Below, piece after piece: positions 14,554 through 23,779 of a DNA stretch of 32,864 bases. The stretch covers positions 1 to 32,864 of the forward strand of contig NZ_BSTR01000073.1 in NCBI RefSeq assembly GCF_030269645.1. Reading direction: 5' to 3'. The position numbers were made by a program, and so were the translations under genes. The stretch is from Actinokineospora sp. NBRC 105648 (GTDB lineage Bacteria; Actinomycetota; Actinomycetes; Mycobacteriales; Pseudonocardiaceae). Within the stretch, counting starts at the first letter, position 1. The number at the start of each line of letters is the position of its first letter. The notes under the pieces were generated by a model. It did not search any database. It saw only the letters and a list, made by a program, of their open reading frames with translations, and had not been told where the DNA came from.

Positions 14554-16134
14554 ATGGCCGTGGACGCGGTGGTGGTCGGCAGTGGCCCGAACGGCTTGGT
14601 GGCGGCCAATATCCTGGCGGACGCGGGCTGGGCGGTGCTGGTCCTGGAGGCGAGCCCCGAGCCCGGCGGCGCCGTGCGCACGGCCGAGCTGACGGTGCCG
14701 GGCTTCCGGCACGACCTGTTCAGCGCCTTCCACCCGCTGGCCGCCGCCTCCCCCGTGCTGGCGGAGCTCGACCTGCCCGCCTGGGGCCTGCGCTGGAGCC
14801 ACGCCCCGGCCGTCCTCGCCCACGTCCTGCCCGACGACCGCGCGGTGCTGCTGTCCAGGGACGTGGAGCGCACGGCCGAGTCGGTGGAGCGCTTCGCCCC
14901 CGGCGACGGCGACGCCTGGCGCGCCGAGTACGACCGTTACCTCGATCTCCGAGACGATCTGCTCACCGCGCTGCTGCGCCCGTTCCCCCCGGTCCGCGCG
15001 GGCCTGAGTCTATTGTGGACACTTGGCGTGGGCGACGCCCTGCGCGCGGCCCGGATGGTGACCATGCCGGTGCGCCGACTGGGCGAAGAGCTGTTCACCG
15101 GCGAGGGCGCTCGAATCCTGTTGGCGGGCAACGCGATGCACACCGACCTCGGCCCCACCCAGGCGGGCAGCGCGGTCTTCGGCTGGCTCCTGGCCATGCT
15201 GGGCCAAGACGTCGGATTCCCCGTACCGGTCGGCGGCGCGGGCGCCCTGACCGAGGCCCTGGTAAACCGCCTGACCGCACGCGGCGGCCGAGTCGAGTGC
15301 AACCGGCGAGTGACGAAGATCTTGACAGCACAAGGAAAGGCAGTCGGCGTACGCACCGCCGACGGCGACGTCCAAGCACGGCGAGCAGTCCTGGCCGACG
15401 TCCCCGCCACCGCGCTCTACCTGGACCTGATCGGCGAAGACCTCCTGCCCGATACCCTCGTCGACGACCTGCGCAAGTTCGACTGGGACGACGCCACGAT
15501 AAAGATCGACTGGGCCCTGTCCACCCCGATCCCCTGGACCGCGACCGAAGCCCGCCAGGCCGGCACAGTCCACTTGGGAGTCGACAACGACGGACTGGTA
15601 GCCGTGGACGCCGACCTCGCCCGCAACCACGTCCCCCAGAACCCGTTCCTGCTACTGGGCCAGATGACCACCTCCGACCCGACCCGCTCCCCCGAGGGCA
15701 CCGAATCGGCCTGGCTCTACAGCCACGTCCCCCGAGGCGGGGATTGGTCAAGGGAGCGCCTGCAGGACTGGGCCACCAAGGTCGAGGGCATCGTGGAACG
15801 GCACGCCCCCGGCTTCAAGGACAGCATCGTCGGCAGAGTCGTCTCCGGCCCGGCGGACCTGCAACGGGGCAACCCCTCCCTGGTGGAGGGCGCCATCAAC
15901 GCGGGAACCGCAGGCATCCACCAGCAACTGGTCTTCCGCCCCACCCCGGGCCTGGCAAGGCCGGACACAGTGATCGAACGCCTCTTCCTCGCAGGCGCCT
16001 CAGCCCACCCCGGCGGCGGAGTACACGGCAGCCCAGGCGCCAACGCGGCAAGGGCAGCCCTAGCAGCCAACGGCTGGTACGGCCCGGCCTACCGATCCCT
16101 CATGCGCACCATGACCAGGGCAATACACCACTGA
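14554..16134 (+). CDS. NAD(P)/FAD-dependent oxidoreductase (phytoene desaturase-like)
   Basis: This is a 526-residue flavoprotein of the amine oxidase / carotenoid desaturase superfamily, of normal length. The N-terminal Rossmann motif VVVGSGPNGLVAANILADAG has the GxGxxG at residues 9-14 and is followed by the acidic ribose contact (VLEAS) and GGAVRT. The C-terminal FAD motif LFLAGASAHPGGGVHGSPGANAA is typical of CrtI-like proteins and of the related animal PYROXD2. No other carotenoid gene (crtB, crtE) is nearby, so carotenoid synthesis should not be assumed. The start ATG 14554 follows GGGAG at a good distance. From about 15180 the codon use changes towards A-ending codons. Confidence 0.88.
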   Translation: MAVDAVVVGSGPNGLVAANILADAGWAVLVLEASPEPGGAVRTAELTVPGFRHDLFSAFHPLAAASPVLAELDLPAWGLRWSHAPAVLAHVLPDDRAVLLSRDVERTAESVERFAPGDGDAWRAEYDRYLDLRDDLLTALLRPFPPVRAGLSLLWTLGVGDALRAARMVTMPVRRLGEELFTGEGARILLAGNAMHTDLGPTQAGSAVFGWLLAMLGQDVGFPVPVGGAGALTEALVNRLTARGGRVECNRRVTKILTAQGKAVGVRTADGDVQARRAVLADVPATALYLDLIGEDLLPDTLVDDLRKFDWDDATIKIDWALSTPIPWTATEARQAGTVHLGVDNDGLVAVDADLARNHVPQNPFLLLGQMTTSDPTRSPEGTESAWLYSHVPRGGDWSRERLQDWATKVEGIVERHAPGFKDSIVGRVVSGPADLQRGNPSLVEGAINAGTAGIHQQLVFRPTPGLARPDTVIERLFLAGASAHPGGGVHGSPGANAARAALAANGWYGPAYRSLMRTMTRAIHH

Positions 16135-16216
16135 CCACTCCGCCCCCTGCATCCGATACGCAGCCAAGACACGGGCGGAGGGGAAGTAGGACCATCGGGA
16201 GCAAACACGGGAGCAG

Positions 16217-16651
16217 CTAAGCCCCACGCACAGCTAGATCACCCAACCGCCCCAAAGCCTCCCGATTACGCGCCGCCAGCCCCACGTCCAACACCCGAGA
16301 AGGCAGCACGGCCATCGGCCCCCGCACCACCCGCTCCACCATCGTCACCTCGGTCCCACCGTCGACAGCGGCGAGTTCCAACCGCACCACGGCCGTCCCG
16401 GCGGGCCACACCCGGGCCTCCAGCTCCAGCAGCGACCCTGGATGTGCGACGAGCACCCGCGTGCTGTCCTGGATCACCGCGGGCCAGGCCCCCACGCTGT
16501 GGTGGATCCGGGTCCCCACCGCGGGCCAGCCCTCCTCTACCCGCCGGATGTGCGAGGCGCCGACCACCCAGGACGCGTAAGTCCACCCGTCAGCGAGGAT
16601 GGCCCACACCTGGGCGGGCGAAGCGGGTATCTGCGCGCGAACAGTGGCCAT
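16217..16651 (-). CDS. SRPBCC (START-like) ligand-binding protein
   Basis: This is a 144-residue SRPBCC-fold protein. These small helix-grip proteins bind hydrophobic ligands, and many act as polyketide cyclase/dehydrase-like or stress proteins. The beginning MATVRAQIPASPAQVWAILADGWTYASWVVG and the following beta strands with GTRIHH, LLELEARVWP and GGTEVTMVERVVRGP are the family pattern. The start ATG at 16651 lies only about ten bases beyond a GGGTAA box on the same strand, so the mRNA could be nearly leaderless. The C-terminal part uses CGT, GGT, GAT and CTA codons that are rare elsewhere in the window. The ligand is unknown. Confidence 0.85.
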   Translation of the reverse strand: MATVRAQIPASPAQVWAILADGWTYASWVVGASHIRRVEEGWPAVGTRIHHSVGAWPAVIQDSTRVLVAHPGSLLELEARVWPAGTAVVRLELAAVDGGTEVTMVERVVRGPMAVLPSRVLDVGLAARNREALGRLGDLAVRGA

Positions 16652-16661
16652 GTCCGTCTGA

Positions 16662-16686
16662 TTACCCGCCGAGCGGCGCGGACAAC
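16662..16686 (-). promoter_or_regulatory. Candidate sigma-B/F-type promoter for the SRPBCC gene
   Basis: On the minus strand GTTGT (16686-16682) and GGGTAA (16667-16662) are separated by 14 bases, close to the GTTT-N14-16-GGGTAW form of SigB and SigF promoters. The -10 lies 10 bases before the ATG at 16651. The -35 is imperfect, so this is a candidate only. Confidence 0.45.
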
Positions 16687-16696
16687 CCCCACAACA

Positions 16697-16722
16697 GGTG
16701 TGCGCACCGCACGACTGGGTAA
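16697..16722 (+). promoter_or_regulatory. Candidate sigma-B/F-type promoter for the membrane-protein gene
   Basis: GGTGT (16697-16701) and GGGTAA (16717-16722) are separated by 15 bases, again near the SigB/SigF form. They lie 38 bases upstream of the GTG at 16761. It is back to back with the minus-strand candidate, giving a divergent pair. Confidence 0.45.
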
Positions 16723-16760
16723 TACCACGGTCAAGTCCCCCGAAAAGCAAAGGAGACGCC

Positions 16761-17735
16761 GTGGCCGCCCACAACCTAGCCGCCGTCGACATCGGTGCCG
16801 GTTTCTCCGACGCCTGGCGGATGGTCATCACCTTCGTGCCCAGACTCCTGGGCTTCGCGCTGATCCTCGTCGTCGGCTGGTTCGTCGCGAAGTTCGTCGC
16901 CAAGCTGGTCGACCGCGTGCTCGAACGGGTCGGTTTCGACCGGGTCGTCGAGCGCGGCGGGGTCAAGCAGCTGCTCGCCCGGTCGAACCACGACGCCTCG
17001 GACATCATCGCGAAGCTGGTGTACTACGCCATCCTGCTGATCACCCTGCAGATCGCCTTCGGCGTGTGGGGGGCCAACCCGGTCTCGGCGCTGCTGACCG
17101 ACATCGTCGCCTGGCTGCCCAGGGCCGCGGTCGCGATCCTGATCATCGTGGTCGCCGCCGCGATCGCCCGGGCCGCCAAGGACTTCCTCGGCAACGTCCT
17201 GGGTGGACTGTCCTACGGCAGGCTGCTGGCCACCAGCGCGTCGGTGTTCATCCTCGCGCTGGGCGTGATCGCCGCGCTCAACCAGATCGGGGTGGCCACC
17301 ACGGTCACCATGCCGGTGCTGATCGCGGTCCTGGCCACCGCGGGCGGTATCGCCGTGGTCGGCGTGGGCGGCGGTCTGATCCGCCCGATGCAGAGCCGGT
17401 GGGAGACCTGGCTGGACCGCGCGGGCGAGGAGATCCCACGGGTGCGCGAGCACCTGGAGTCCCACCCGGTGAGCGGTTCCCGGCAGGGCGACCTGCGCGA
17501 GCCCGCCCACTCCGCGGCCGCCCAGGCCCGCAGCGAGCAGAACGCCGAGCCGACCCAGTACCTGCCCCCGGTGCCCCCGCCCGGCCAGGGACGCCCGGTC
17601 CCGCCCCAGGACCCCGGCGGCTACCCCGCCCTCGACGGCCCGCAGGGCTACCCCGGGCAGCCGGGCCCCCAGGCCCCGCCGCACCAGGGCGGTCCGCAGG
17701 CCCCGCCGTTCGGCCAGACCCCGCCCGCGCACTAG
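16761..17735 (+). CDS. Membrane protein with MscS-like transmembrane helices and proline-rich tail
   Basis: This is a 324-residue protein. The first 215 residues carry about four to five membrane segments (near 22-42, 83-103, 113-140, 152-174 and 180-205). They have repeats such as ILVVGWFVAKFVAKLVDRVLERVGFD that resemble the transmembrane part of small-conductance mechanosensitive channel relatives (the CmpX-like group). The beta domain of true MscS is absent. The C-terminal 70 residues are disordered and Pro/Gly/Gln-rich (YLPPVPPPGQGRPVPP and similar). The start GTG 16761 has AAGGAGA at optimal distance. A SigB/F-like promoter lies upstream and a strong hairpin terminator downstream. A stress-linked envelope role is an inference. 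Confidence 0.8.
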   Translation: MAAHNLAAVDIGAGFSDAWRMVITFVPRLLGFALILVVGWFVAKFVAKLVDRVLERVGFDRVVERGGVKQLLARSNHDASDIIAKLVYYAILLITLQIAFGVWGANPVSALLTDIVAWLPRAAVAILIIVVAAAIARAAKDFLGNVLGGLSYGRLLATSASVFILALGVIAALNQIGVATTVTMPVLIAVLATAGGIAVVGVGGGLIRPMQSRWETWLDRAGEEIPRVREHLESHPVSGSRQGDLREPAHSAAAQARSEQNAEPTQYLPPVPPPGQGRPVPPQDPGGYPALDGPQGYPGQPGPQAPPHQGGPQAPPFGQTPPAH

Positions 17736-17746
17736 CGACCGATGAG

Positions 17747-17779
17747 GAGGGCGCCACCCCGACCCGGGGTGGCGCCCTC
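17747..17779. terminator. Bidirectional hairpin terminator
   Basis: Perfect 14-base arms (GAGGGCGCCACCCC at 17747-17760 and its complement at 17766-17779) enclose a 5-base loop and are followed by TTC on the plus strand. It lies between the convergent membrane-protein and hydrolase genes and could serve both. Confidence 0.85.
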
Positions 17780-17793
17780 TTCGCACGTTCGAA

Positions 17794-18624
17794 CTACTTC
17801 ACCGTGGCGTGCGCCGCGCTGGTGATGAGCCGGGTGACGACGTCCGGGTGGGTGATCATCGCGACGTGCGAGGAGTCGATCTCCACGGTGCGCGAGCCCG
17901 CGCGCTGGGCCTCGAAGCGCTCGAGGGCGGGCGGGATCGCCCGGTCCTGCTTGGCGACCAGCGCCCAAGACGGCACCGTGCGCCACGCCGCGGCGGTGGG
18001 GGCGTCGCCGAAGGTGTTGGCGCTCACCGGGCGCTGCGCGGCGGCCATGACCGCGGCGTCCTTGCCGGGGACGTCGGCGGCGAACACCTTCCGGAACTGG
18101 GCCGGGTCGATGTAGAGGTCCACGCCCGCGGGGCCGTTGGCGTCGTCGAACGGGACCGGCTTGAGCGCGGTCAGCAGGTCCGAGCCCGGGTACTTCGCGG
18201 CCAGGTCGCCCAGCTTCTCCCCCGCGTCGGGCACGAACGCGGCGATGTAGACCAGGGCCTTGACCTGCGGCAGCCCGACGGCCGCCGAGCTGATCACGGC
18301 GCCGCCGTAGGAGTGGCCGACCAGGACGACCGGGCCGGTCACCGACTTGACCACGCTGGCGATGTAGGCGGAGTCGGCCGCGAGGCCGCGCAGCGGACCC
18401 GCCGGGGCGATCACCGGGTAGCCCGCGCGCTGCAGTTGGGCGATGACGCCGTTCCAGCCGGAGGCGTCGGCGAACGCGCCGTGCACGAGGACCACGGTGG
18501 GCTTGGGGCCACCGGGGTGGTGCGCGGCGGTGGCGTCGTCCGGGGCCGCGGTGCCGAGCGGCGCGGTGCTGGTGAGCAGGGCGCCGGTGGCGGCGAGGAC
18601 CAGGGCGGCATGGCGGAGGCGCAT
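17794..18624 (-). CDS. Exported alpha/beta hydrolase
   Basis: This is a 276-residue alpha/beta-hydrolase fold enzyme with an N-terminal signal peptide (about 1-27, MRLRHAALVLAATGALLTS followed by an alanine-rich end). It is therefore likely secreted or membrane-held. The nucleophile is Ser105 in GHSYGG. Asp227 (AKQDRAIPP) and His253 (SSHVAMITHP) complete the triad, and the oxyanion-hole motif is VHGAFADASGW. The sequence resembles the esterase/EstC-like family with AAFVPDAGE. The substrate is unknown. It is separated from the upstream hydrolase gene by a 14-base-stem hairpin, so it probably has its own promoter. Confidence 0.88.
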   Translation of the reverse strand: MRLRHAALVLAATGALLTSTAPLGTAAPDDATAAHHPGGPKPTVVLVHGAFADASGWNGVIAQLQRAGYPVIAPAGPLRGLAADSAYIASVVKSVTGPVVLVGHSYGGAVISSAAVGLPQVKALVYIAAFVPDAGEKLGDLAAKYPGSDLLTALKPVPFDDANGPAGVDLYIDPAQFRKVFAADVPGKDAAVMAAAQRPVSANTFGDAPTAAAWRTVPSWALVAKQDRAIPPALERFEAQRAGSRTVEIDSSHVAMITHPDVVTRLITSAAHATVK

Positions 18625-18733
18625 GGTCGTTCCTTCCGAGTGGGGTGGGCAGGGCGGAACTCCGCGCGGCCCGGTAGGGCGCACGGGAGTAAGAGGGGCG
18701 ACTCGGGGGAGACGACACCGAGCGCTAAGAGGT

Positions 18734-18768
18734 GCGTGGTGCCCGCGAGGAGAGCGCGGGCACCACGC
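18734..18768 (-). terminator. Hairpin terminator downstream of the chloroperoxidase-like gene
   Basis: The arms GCGTGGTGCCCGCG (18734-18747) and its complement (18755-18768) enclose a 7-base loop. It begins 9 bases beyond the stop of the minus-strand gene ending at 18777. There is no clear U-tract, as is common in high-GC actinobacteria. Confidence 0.75.
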
Positions 18769-18776
18769 GAGCGCGA

Positions 18777-19598
18777 CTAGCCGCGGATGAAGTCCAAGAG
18801 GTCGGCGTTGAACGCCTTCTCGTAGTCGCCGACCAGGCCGTGCGGAGCACCCGGGTACACCTTGAGGGTGTTGTTCGGCACGAGCTCCGCGGACTTGAGC
18901 GCCGCGTTGTGGATCGGGACGATCTGGTCGTCGTCGCCGTGCGCGATCAGGGTCGGCACGTCGATCCGCTTGAGGTCCTCGGTGAAGTCGGTCTCCGAGA
19001 ACTGCTCGATGCAGTCGTACGCCTGCTTCAGCCCGGCTTGCAGGCTCCACGCCCAGAACGCGCGGCGCACACCCTCCGACACCGCCGCGCCCTCGCGGTT
19101 GAAGCCGTAGAAGCTCTCGCTGAGGTCCCAGTAGAACTGCGAGCGGTCGTTGGCCACCCCGGCGCGGATGCCGTCGAAGACCTCGCGCGGCACGCCGTCG
19201 GTGTTCGCCTCGGTCTTGAGCATCCGCGGCGGGACCGCGCCGAGCAGCACCGCCTTGGCGACCCGACCGGTGCCGTGCCTGCCGATGTAGCGGGCCACCT
19301 CGCCACCGCCGGTGGAGTGCCCGACCAGGACCGCGTCGTGCAGGTCGAGGGCCTCGACCAGCTCGGCGAGGTCGTCGGCGTAGGTGTCCATGTCGTTGCC
19401 GAGCCAGGTCTGCGCCGAGCGGCCGTGGCCGCGCCGGTCGTGCGCGATGGCCCGGTAGCCGTTCTCGGCGACGTGGCGGAGCTGCCCGTCCCAGGCGTCG
19501 GCGTTGAGCGGCCAACCGTGGCTGAACACGACCGGCTGGCCGCTGCCCCAGTCCTTGTAGAAGAGCTCGGTGCCGTCCTTGGTCGTGAAGGTGCTCAC
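18777..19598 (-). CDS. Alpha/beta hydrolase, non-haem chloroperoxidase / arylesterase type
   Basis: This is a 273-residue cytoplasmic alpha/beta hydrolase very close in pattern to cofactor-free haloperoxidases and related aryl esterases. Oxyanion region FSHGWPLNADAW; DRRGHGRS at 54-61; nucleophile Ser95 in GHSTGGGEVARYIGRHGTGRV; Asp224 in HGDDDQIVP; His253 in PGAPHGL. The full length is typical. Natural activity is usually ester hydrolysis, with perhydrolysis as a side reaction. The start GTG 19598 follows AAGGA. It begins 21 bases after the stop of the upstream hydrolase gene, so the two probably form an operon, ended by the hairpin at 18734-18768. Confidence 0.9.
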   Translation of the reverse strand: MSTFTTKDGTELFYKDWGSGQPVVFSHGWPLNADAWDGQLRHVAENGYRAIAHDRRGHGRSAQTWLGNDMDTYADDLAELVEALDLHDAVLVGHSTGGGEVARYIGRHGTGRVAKAVLLGAVPPRMLKTEANTDGVPREVFDGIRAGVANDRSQFYWDLSESFYGFNREGAAVSEGVRRAFWAWSLQAGLKQAYDCIEQFSETDFTEDLKRIDVPTLIAHGDDDQIVPIHNAALKSAELVPNNTLKVYPGAPHGLVGDYEKAFNADLLDFIRG

Positions 19599-19619
19599 CA
19601 GCGAATCCTTTCGCGGAGG

Positions 19620-20459
19620 TCAGGAGGTGAAGCGGCGGATGAAGGTCAGCGCCGTGTCGGCCACCTCCCGCCACCCGCTGTCAATGGTCAGGGCGTGGCC
19701 GCGGTCGGGCATCTCGACGATCTCGGTGACCCCGGGGTTGTCCTGCTGCTGCTTGAACGAGGCGTTGGCGATCGCCCACGGCACGGTGTGGTCCTTCTCG
19801 CCGGAGACGATCAGCAGCGGACCGCGCTCGGGGTTGTCGGTGTCGACCTTGACCTCGGTCCACGGGTTCAGGTTCGCCGTGGCGGCCTGGAACAGCGGCG
19901 CGCCGGAGGCGGGCACCGCGTAGGTCTCGTGCAGCTCCTTGGCCTCGTCCTCGCTGACCGCGTTGGCGAAGGCGTAGCGGAACTGGTCGTAGGTCAGCGG
20001 GACCGCGCGGTGCCGGTTGGCCGGGTTGGTCAGCACCGGCGCGGCGGCGCGCAGCGCGGAGATCGGCAGCGGCAGCACGCCGCGGAAGGGCGCCGGGTCG
20101 ATGGCGACCGAGGCCACCGACAGGCCGCGGCCCGCGATGATCTGGGTGAGCAGGCCGCCGAAGGAGTGGCCGACGACGGCGGGCTTGCGCTCCAGCCCGC
20201 CGATCACCTCGGCGACGTGGTCGGCGATCTGGCCGACGGTCTTGTTGGCGAAGACCTCGGGGTGGGCGTTGGCCTGCTCCACGGTCTCCGGGTCGTCCGG
20301 CCAGGACACCGTGACCGGGGCGTACCCGGCCTCGTCGAAGACGGCGGCCCAGCGGTCCCAGCTGCTGGGCAGCAGCCAGAGGCCGTGGACGAAGACGACG
20401 GGGGTGCGGCCGGAGCCGTTCGCCCGCTGGACCTGCTCGGTGTCGTGTGCGTTGGGCAT
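19620..20459 (-). CDS. Alpha/beta hydrolase
   Basis: This is a 279-residue cytoplasmic alpha/beta hydrolase, distinct in sequence from the two that follow. Motifs: oxyanion VFVHGLWLLPSSWDRW; nucleophile Ser99 in VVGHSFGGLLTQ; Asp223 in SGEKDHTVPW; His255 in MPDRGHALTID. The lid region between residues 115 and 200 is long and Ala/Pro-rich. No substrate can be assigned. It is the first gene of a probable two-gene operon with the chloroperoxidase-like enzyme. Its upstream gap carries GTCATG...CATGAC, possibly an operator. Confidence 0.88.
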   Translation of the reverse strand: MPNAHDTEQVQRANGSGRTPVVFVHGLWLLPSSWDRWAAVFDEAGYAPVTVSWPDDPETVEQANAHPEVFANKTVGQIADHVAEVIGGLERKPAVVGHSFGGLLTQIIAGRGLSVASVAIDPAPFRGVLPLPISALRAAAPVLTNPANRHRAVPLTYDQFRYAFANAVSEDEAKELHETYAVPASGAPLFQAATANLNPWTEVKVDTDNPERGPLLIVSGEKDHTVPWAIANASFKQQQDNPGVTEIVEMPDRGHALTIDSGWREVADTALTFIRRFTS

Positions 20460-20485
20460 GGCCCCAGCCTGCTGCCCAGCGGGTG

Positions 20486-20507
20486 GTCATGGCATCAGTT
20501 ACATGAC
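20486..20507. promoter_or_regulatory. Inverted repeat GTCATG-N10-CATGAC upstream of the hydrolase pair
   Basis: Six-base arms (20486-20491 and 20502-20507) flank ten bases, and a nested CAGT/ACTG pair overlaps it. It lies 27 bases upstream of the hydrolase ATG at 20459 in the most AT-rich part of the gap. The geometry resembles TetR-type operators; no regulator gene adjoins it. Confidence 0.35.
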
Positions 20508-20563
20508 TGTATGTCTCGACCGGATAACCGCTCAGCACCTCGAACGGCGGCTGTCCTGGCGCG

Positions 20564-21517
20564 CTACCGCGGCGCGCGGGGCTTGATGCGGACCGCGGGC
20601 ATCGGCGGCGCCGGTAGCCGCTGCGGCTCTCCCTCGTAGCCCTCGACCCGGCCGAACTGGTCGGACTCGCGTTCCCACGCGGCGCGGTAAGCGACGATCT
20701 CCTCGTGCGTGCGGGCGACGAAGTTCCACCACATCAGGATCGGCTCGTCGAACGGCGGCCCGCCGAGGAGCAGCAGCCGGGCGGGCTCGTCGGTGAGGTT
20801 CACCAGATCGAGGGACGGCAGACCGGGGCCCGCGTAGCCCAGGTCAGCGGGCGCCAGCGGGGTGCCCGCCAACGACACCCGACCGCTGTCGAGCAGCACG
20901 CCGTGCTCGAACGACGGGTCGACGTCCAGCCGTAGCCGCGCACCGGCCGCGAGCACCAGTTCCGCCCCGAGCAACGGCGTGAAGGTCGACACCGGCGAGG
21001 TGTCCCCCGCGAGCGTGCCGAGGAAGACCCGAGCAGAAGCCCCTCCGAGGTCAACCACCGCAGGCGCGTAGTGCTCGAACGCGCGGGCGGTGTGGCGGTG
21101 TTCGTCCGGTAGCGCTACCCAGAGCTGCACGCCGTGCAATACCTCGGAGTTGGCCGTGGACACCTCGGAATGGCAGATTCCCGCGCCACTGGTCATCAGG
21201 TTGACCTCACCGGGGCGTACCAACGCGTGCGAGCCGAGGCTGTCGCGGTGTTCGATCTCCCCCGCGAAGAGCCAACTCACCGTCTGCAACCCGGTGTGCG
21301 GGTGCGGCGCGACCTCCATCCGGGCAGGCTCCGGCCCGTAGTGGTCGGCGAAGCACCACGCGCCGATCAGGGAGCGCCGCCGCTGCGGCAGCGTGCGGCG
21401 CACGCGCATCGCCCGTGGTCCGCCCAGGGGCACCTCGCGCGCCGGGAGCACCTCGACGCGGCCGTCCGCCGCCGAGCGGCACTCCAGTTCCGCGGGCTCC
21501 GCCTCCGTGTTGCTCAC
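20564..21517 (-). CDS. Pirin-family protein
   Basis: This is a 317-residue bicupin of the pirin family. The metal-binding residues of the N-terminal cupin are all present: His72 and His74 in PHPHTGLQTVSWLFAGEIEHRDS, and His116 and Glu118 in GAGICHSEV. The C-terminal cupin covers about 180-275. Bacterial pirins include quercetin dioxygenases and proteins that modulate other enzymes or redox responses; which applies here is open. The start GTG 21517 is separated by 63 bases from the divergent recQ start. The hydrolase pair lies downstream on the same strand after a 104-base gap. Confidence 0.92.
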   Translation of the reverse strand: MSNTEAEPAELECRSAADGRVEVLPAREVPLGGPRAMRVRRTLPQRRRSLIGAWCFADHYGPEPARMEVAPHPHTGLQTVSWLFAGEIEHRDSLGSHALVRPGEVNLMTSGAGICHSEVSTANSEVLHGVQLWVALPDEHRHTARAFEHYAPAVVDLGGASARVFLGTLAGDTSPVSTFTPLLGAELVLAAGARLRLDVDPSFEHGVLLDSGRVSLAGTPLAPADLGYAGPGLPSLDLVNLTDEPARLLLLGGPPFDEPILMWWNFVARTHEEIVAYRAAWERESDQFGRVEGYEGEPQRLPAPPMPAVRIKPRAPR

Positions 21518-21530
21518 CGGGCCAGCCTAG

Positions 21531-21539
21531 TTGTCCACA
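21531..21539 (+). promoter_or_regulatory. DnaA-box-like site TTGTCCACA
   Basis: A perfect match to the actinobacterial DnaA-box consensus TTGTCCACA lies in the 63-base gap between the divergent pirin and recQ genes. It is a single site, so not an origin; it might tie recQ expression to replication initiation. Confidence 0.4.
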
Positions 21540-21580
21540 GGCCGAAACCACGGCCGGTGGGACTTCCGTAGTATCGTCCG

Positions 21581-23443
<1,863 letters not shown>

Positions 23444-23779
23444 GAGCAGACTGGCTTGTGTTGCGCGCCGCTGCTGGCTGGCGTGGCTGGCGTTGTGGGC
23501 TCGATGGGGTGGTGTGGCTTTGTTCGGGGCCCCTAAGAAAGAGGCGCCGGGGTGAAGCGGGTGGGGAAGGGATCACCCACGCCGGAGCCAGGCTAGCGCC
23601 TCTTTTCTCCCCAAACAAAGCCACACCACCCCATCGAGCAGGACTGTTGCCCGGGTGCGGGATTCGTGGGGGTCGGGATTTCAAGCGCCACTTGCTTGCT
23701 CTCACCGAGTGTCATGTGTCGACGGATCTGAACTCGCTTGTCGCAATTGACAACTACTTGTCAGCGGCGGTTCTCGTCA
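23444..23779. other. Intergenic region between recQ and the SRPBCC gene
   Basis: This is 336 bases without a gene, between convergent genes. It contains a tandem 9-mer GGCTGGCGT (23476-23493), the long inverted repeat at 23499-23639, and a small inverted repeat TTGTC-GCAATT-GACAA (23738-23753). The reading frames across it do not resemble proteins. Confidence 0.6.
23499..23639. repeat. 141-base long inverted repeat (giant hairpin)
   Basis: The outer arms, 23499-23524 and 23614-23639, are perfect 26-base complements (GCTCGATGGGGTGGTGTGGC... on the left). Going inward, one mismatch is followed by GGGG/CCCC, then a bulge, then AGAAAGAGGCGC against GCGCCTCTTTTCT. The loop (about 23548-23595) itself has GGGTG/CACCC. 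No open reading frame or target-site duplication is visible. It lies between the convergent recQ and SRPBCC genes. It could be a MITE-like element, a REP-like repeat or an unusually large bidirectional terminator. Confidence 0.9.

Noticed and set aside
14554..16134. Carotenoid biosynthesis locus based on the phytoene-desaturase-like gene
   Set aside because: No other carotenoid gene is nearby and the protein is equally close to general FAD oxidoreductases, so a pathway claim is not supported.
23444..23779. A coding extension of recQ or a small gene in the gap
   Set aside because: The frames there run through the inverted repeat and have no convincing start, ribosome site or protein-like composition.
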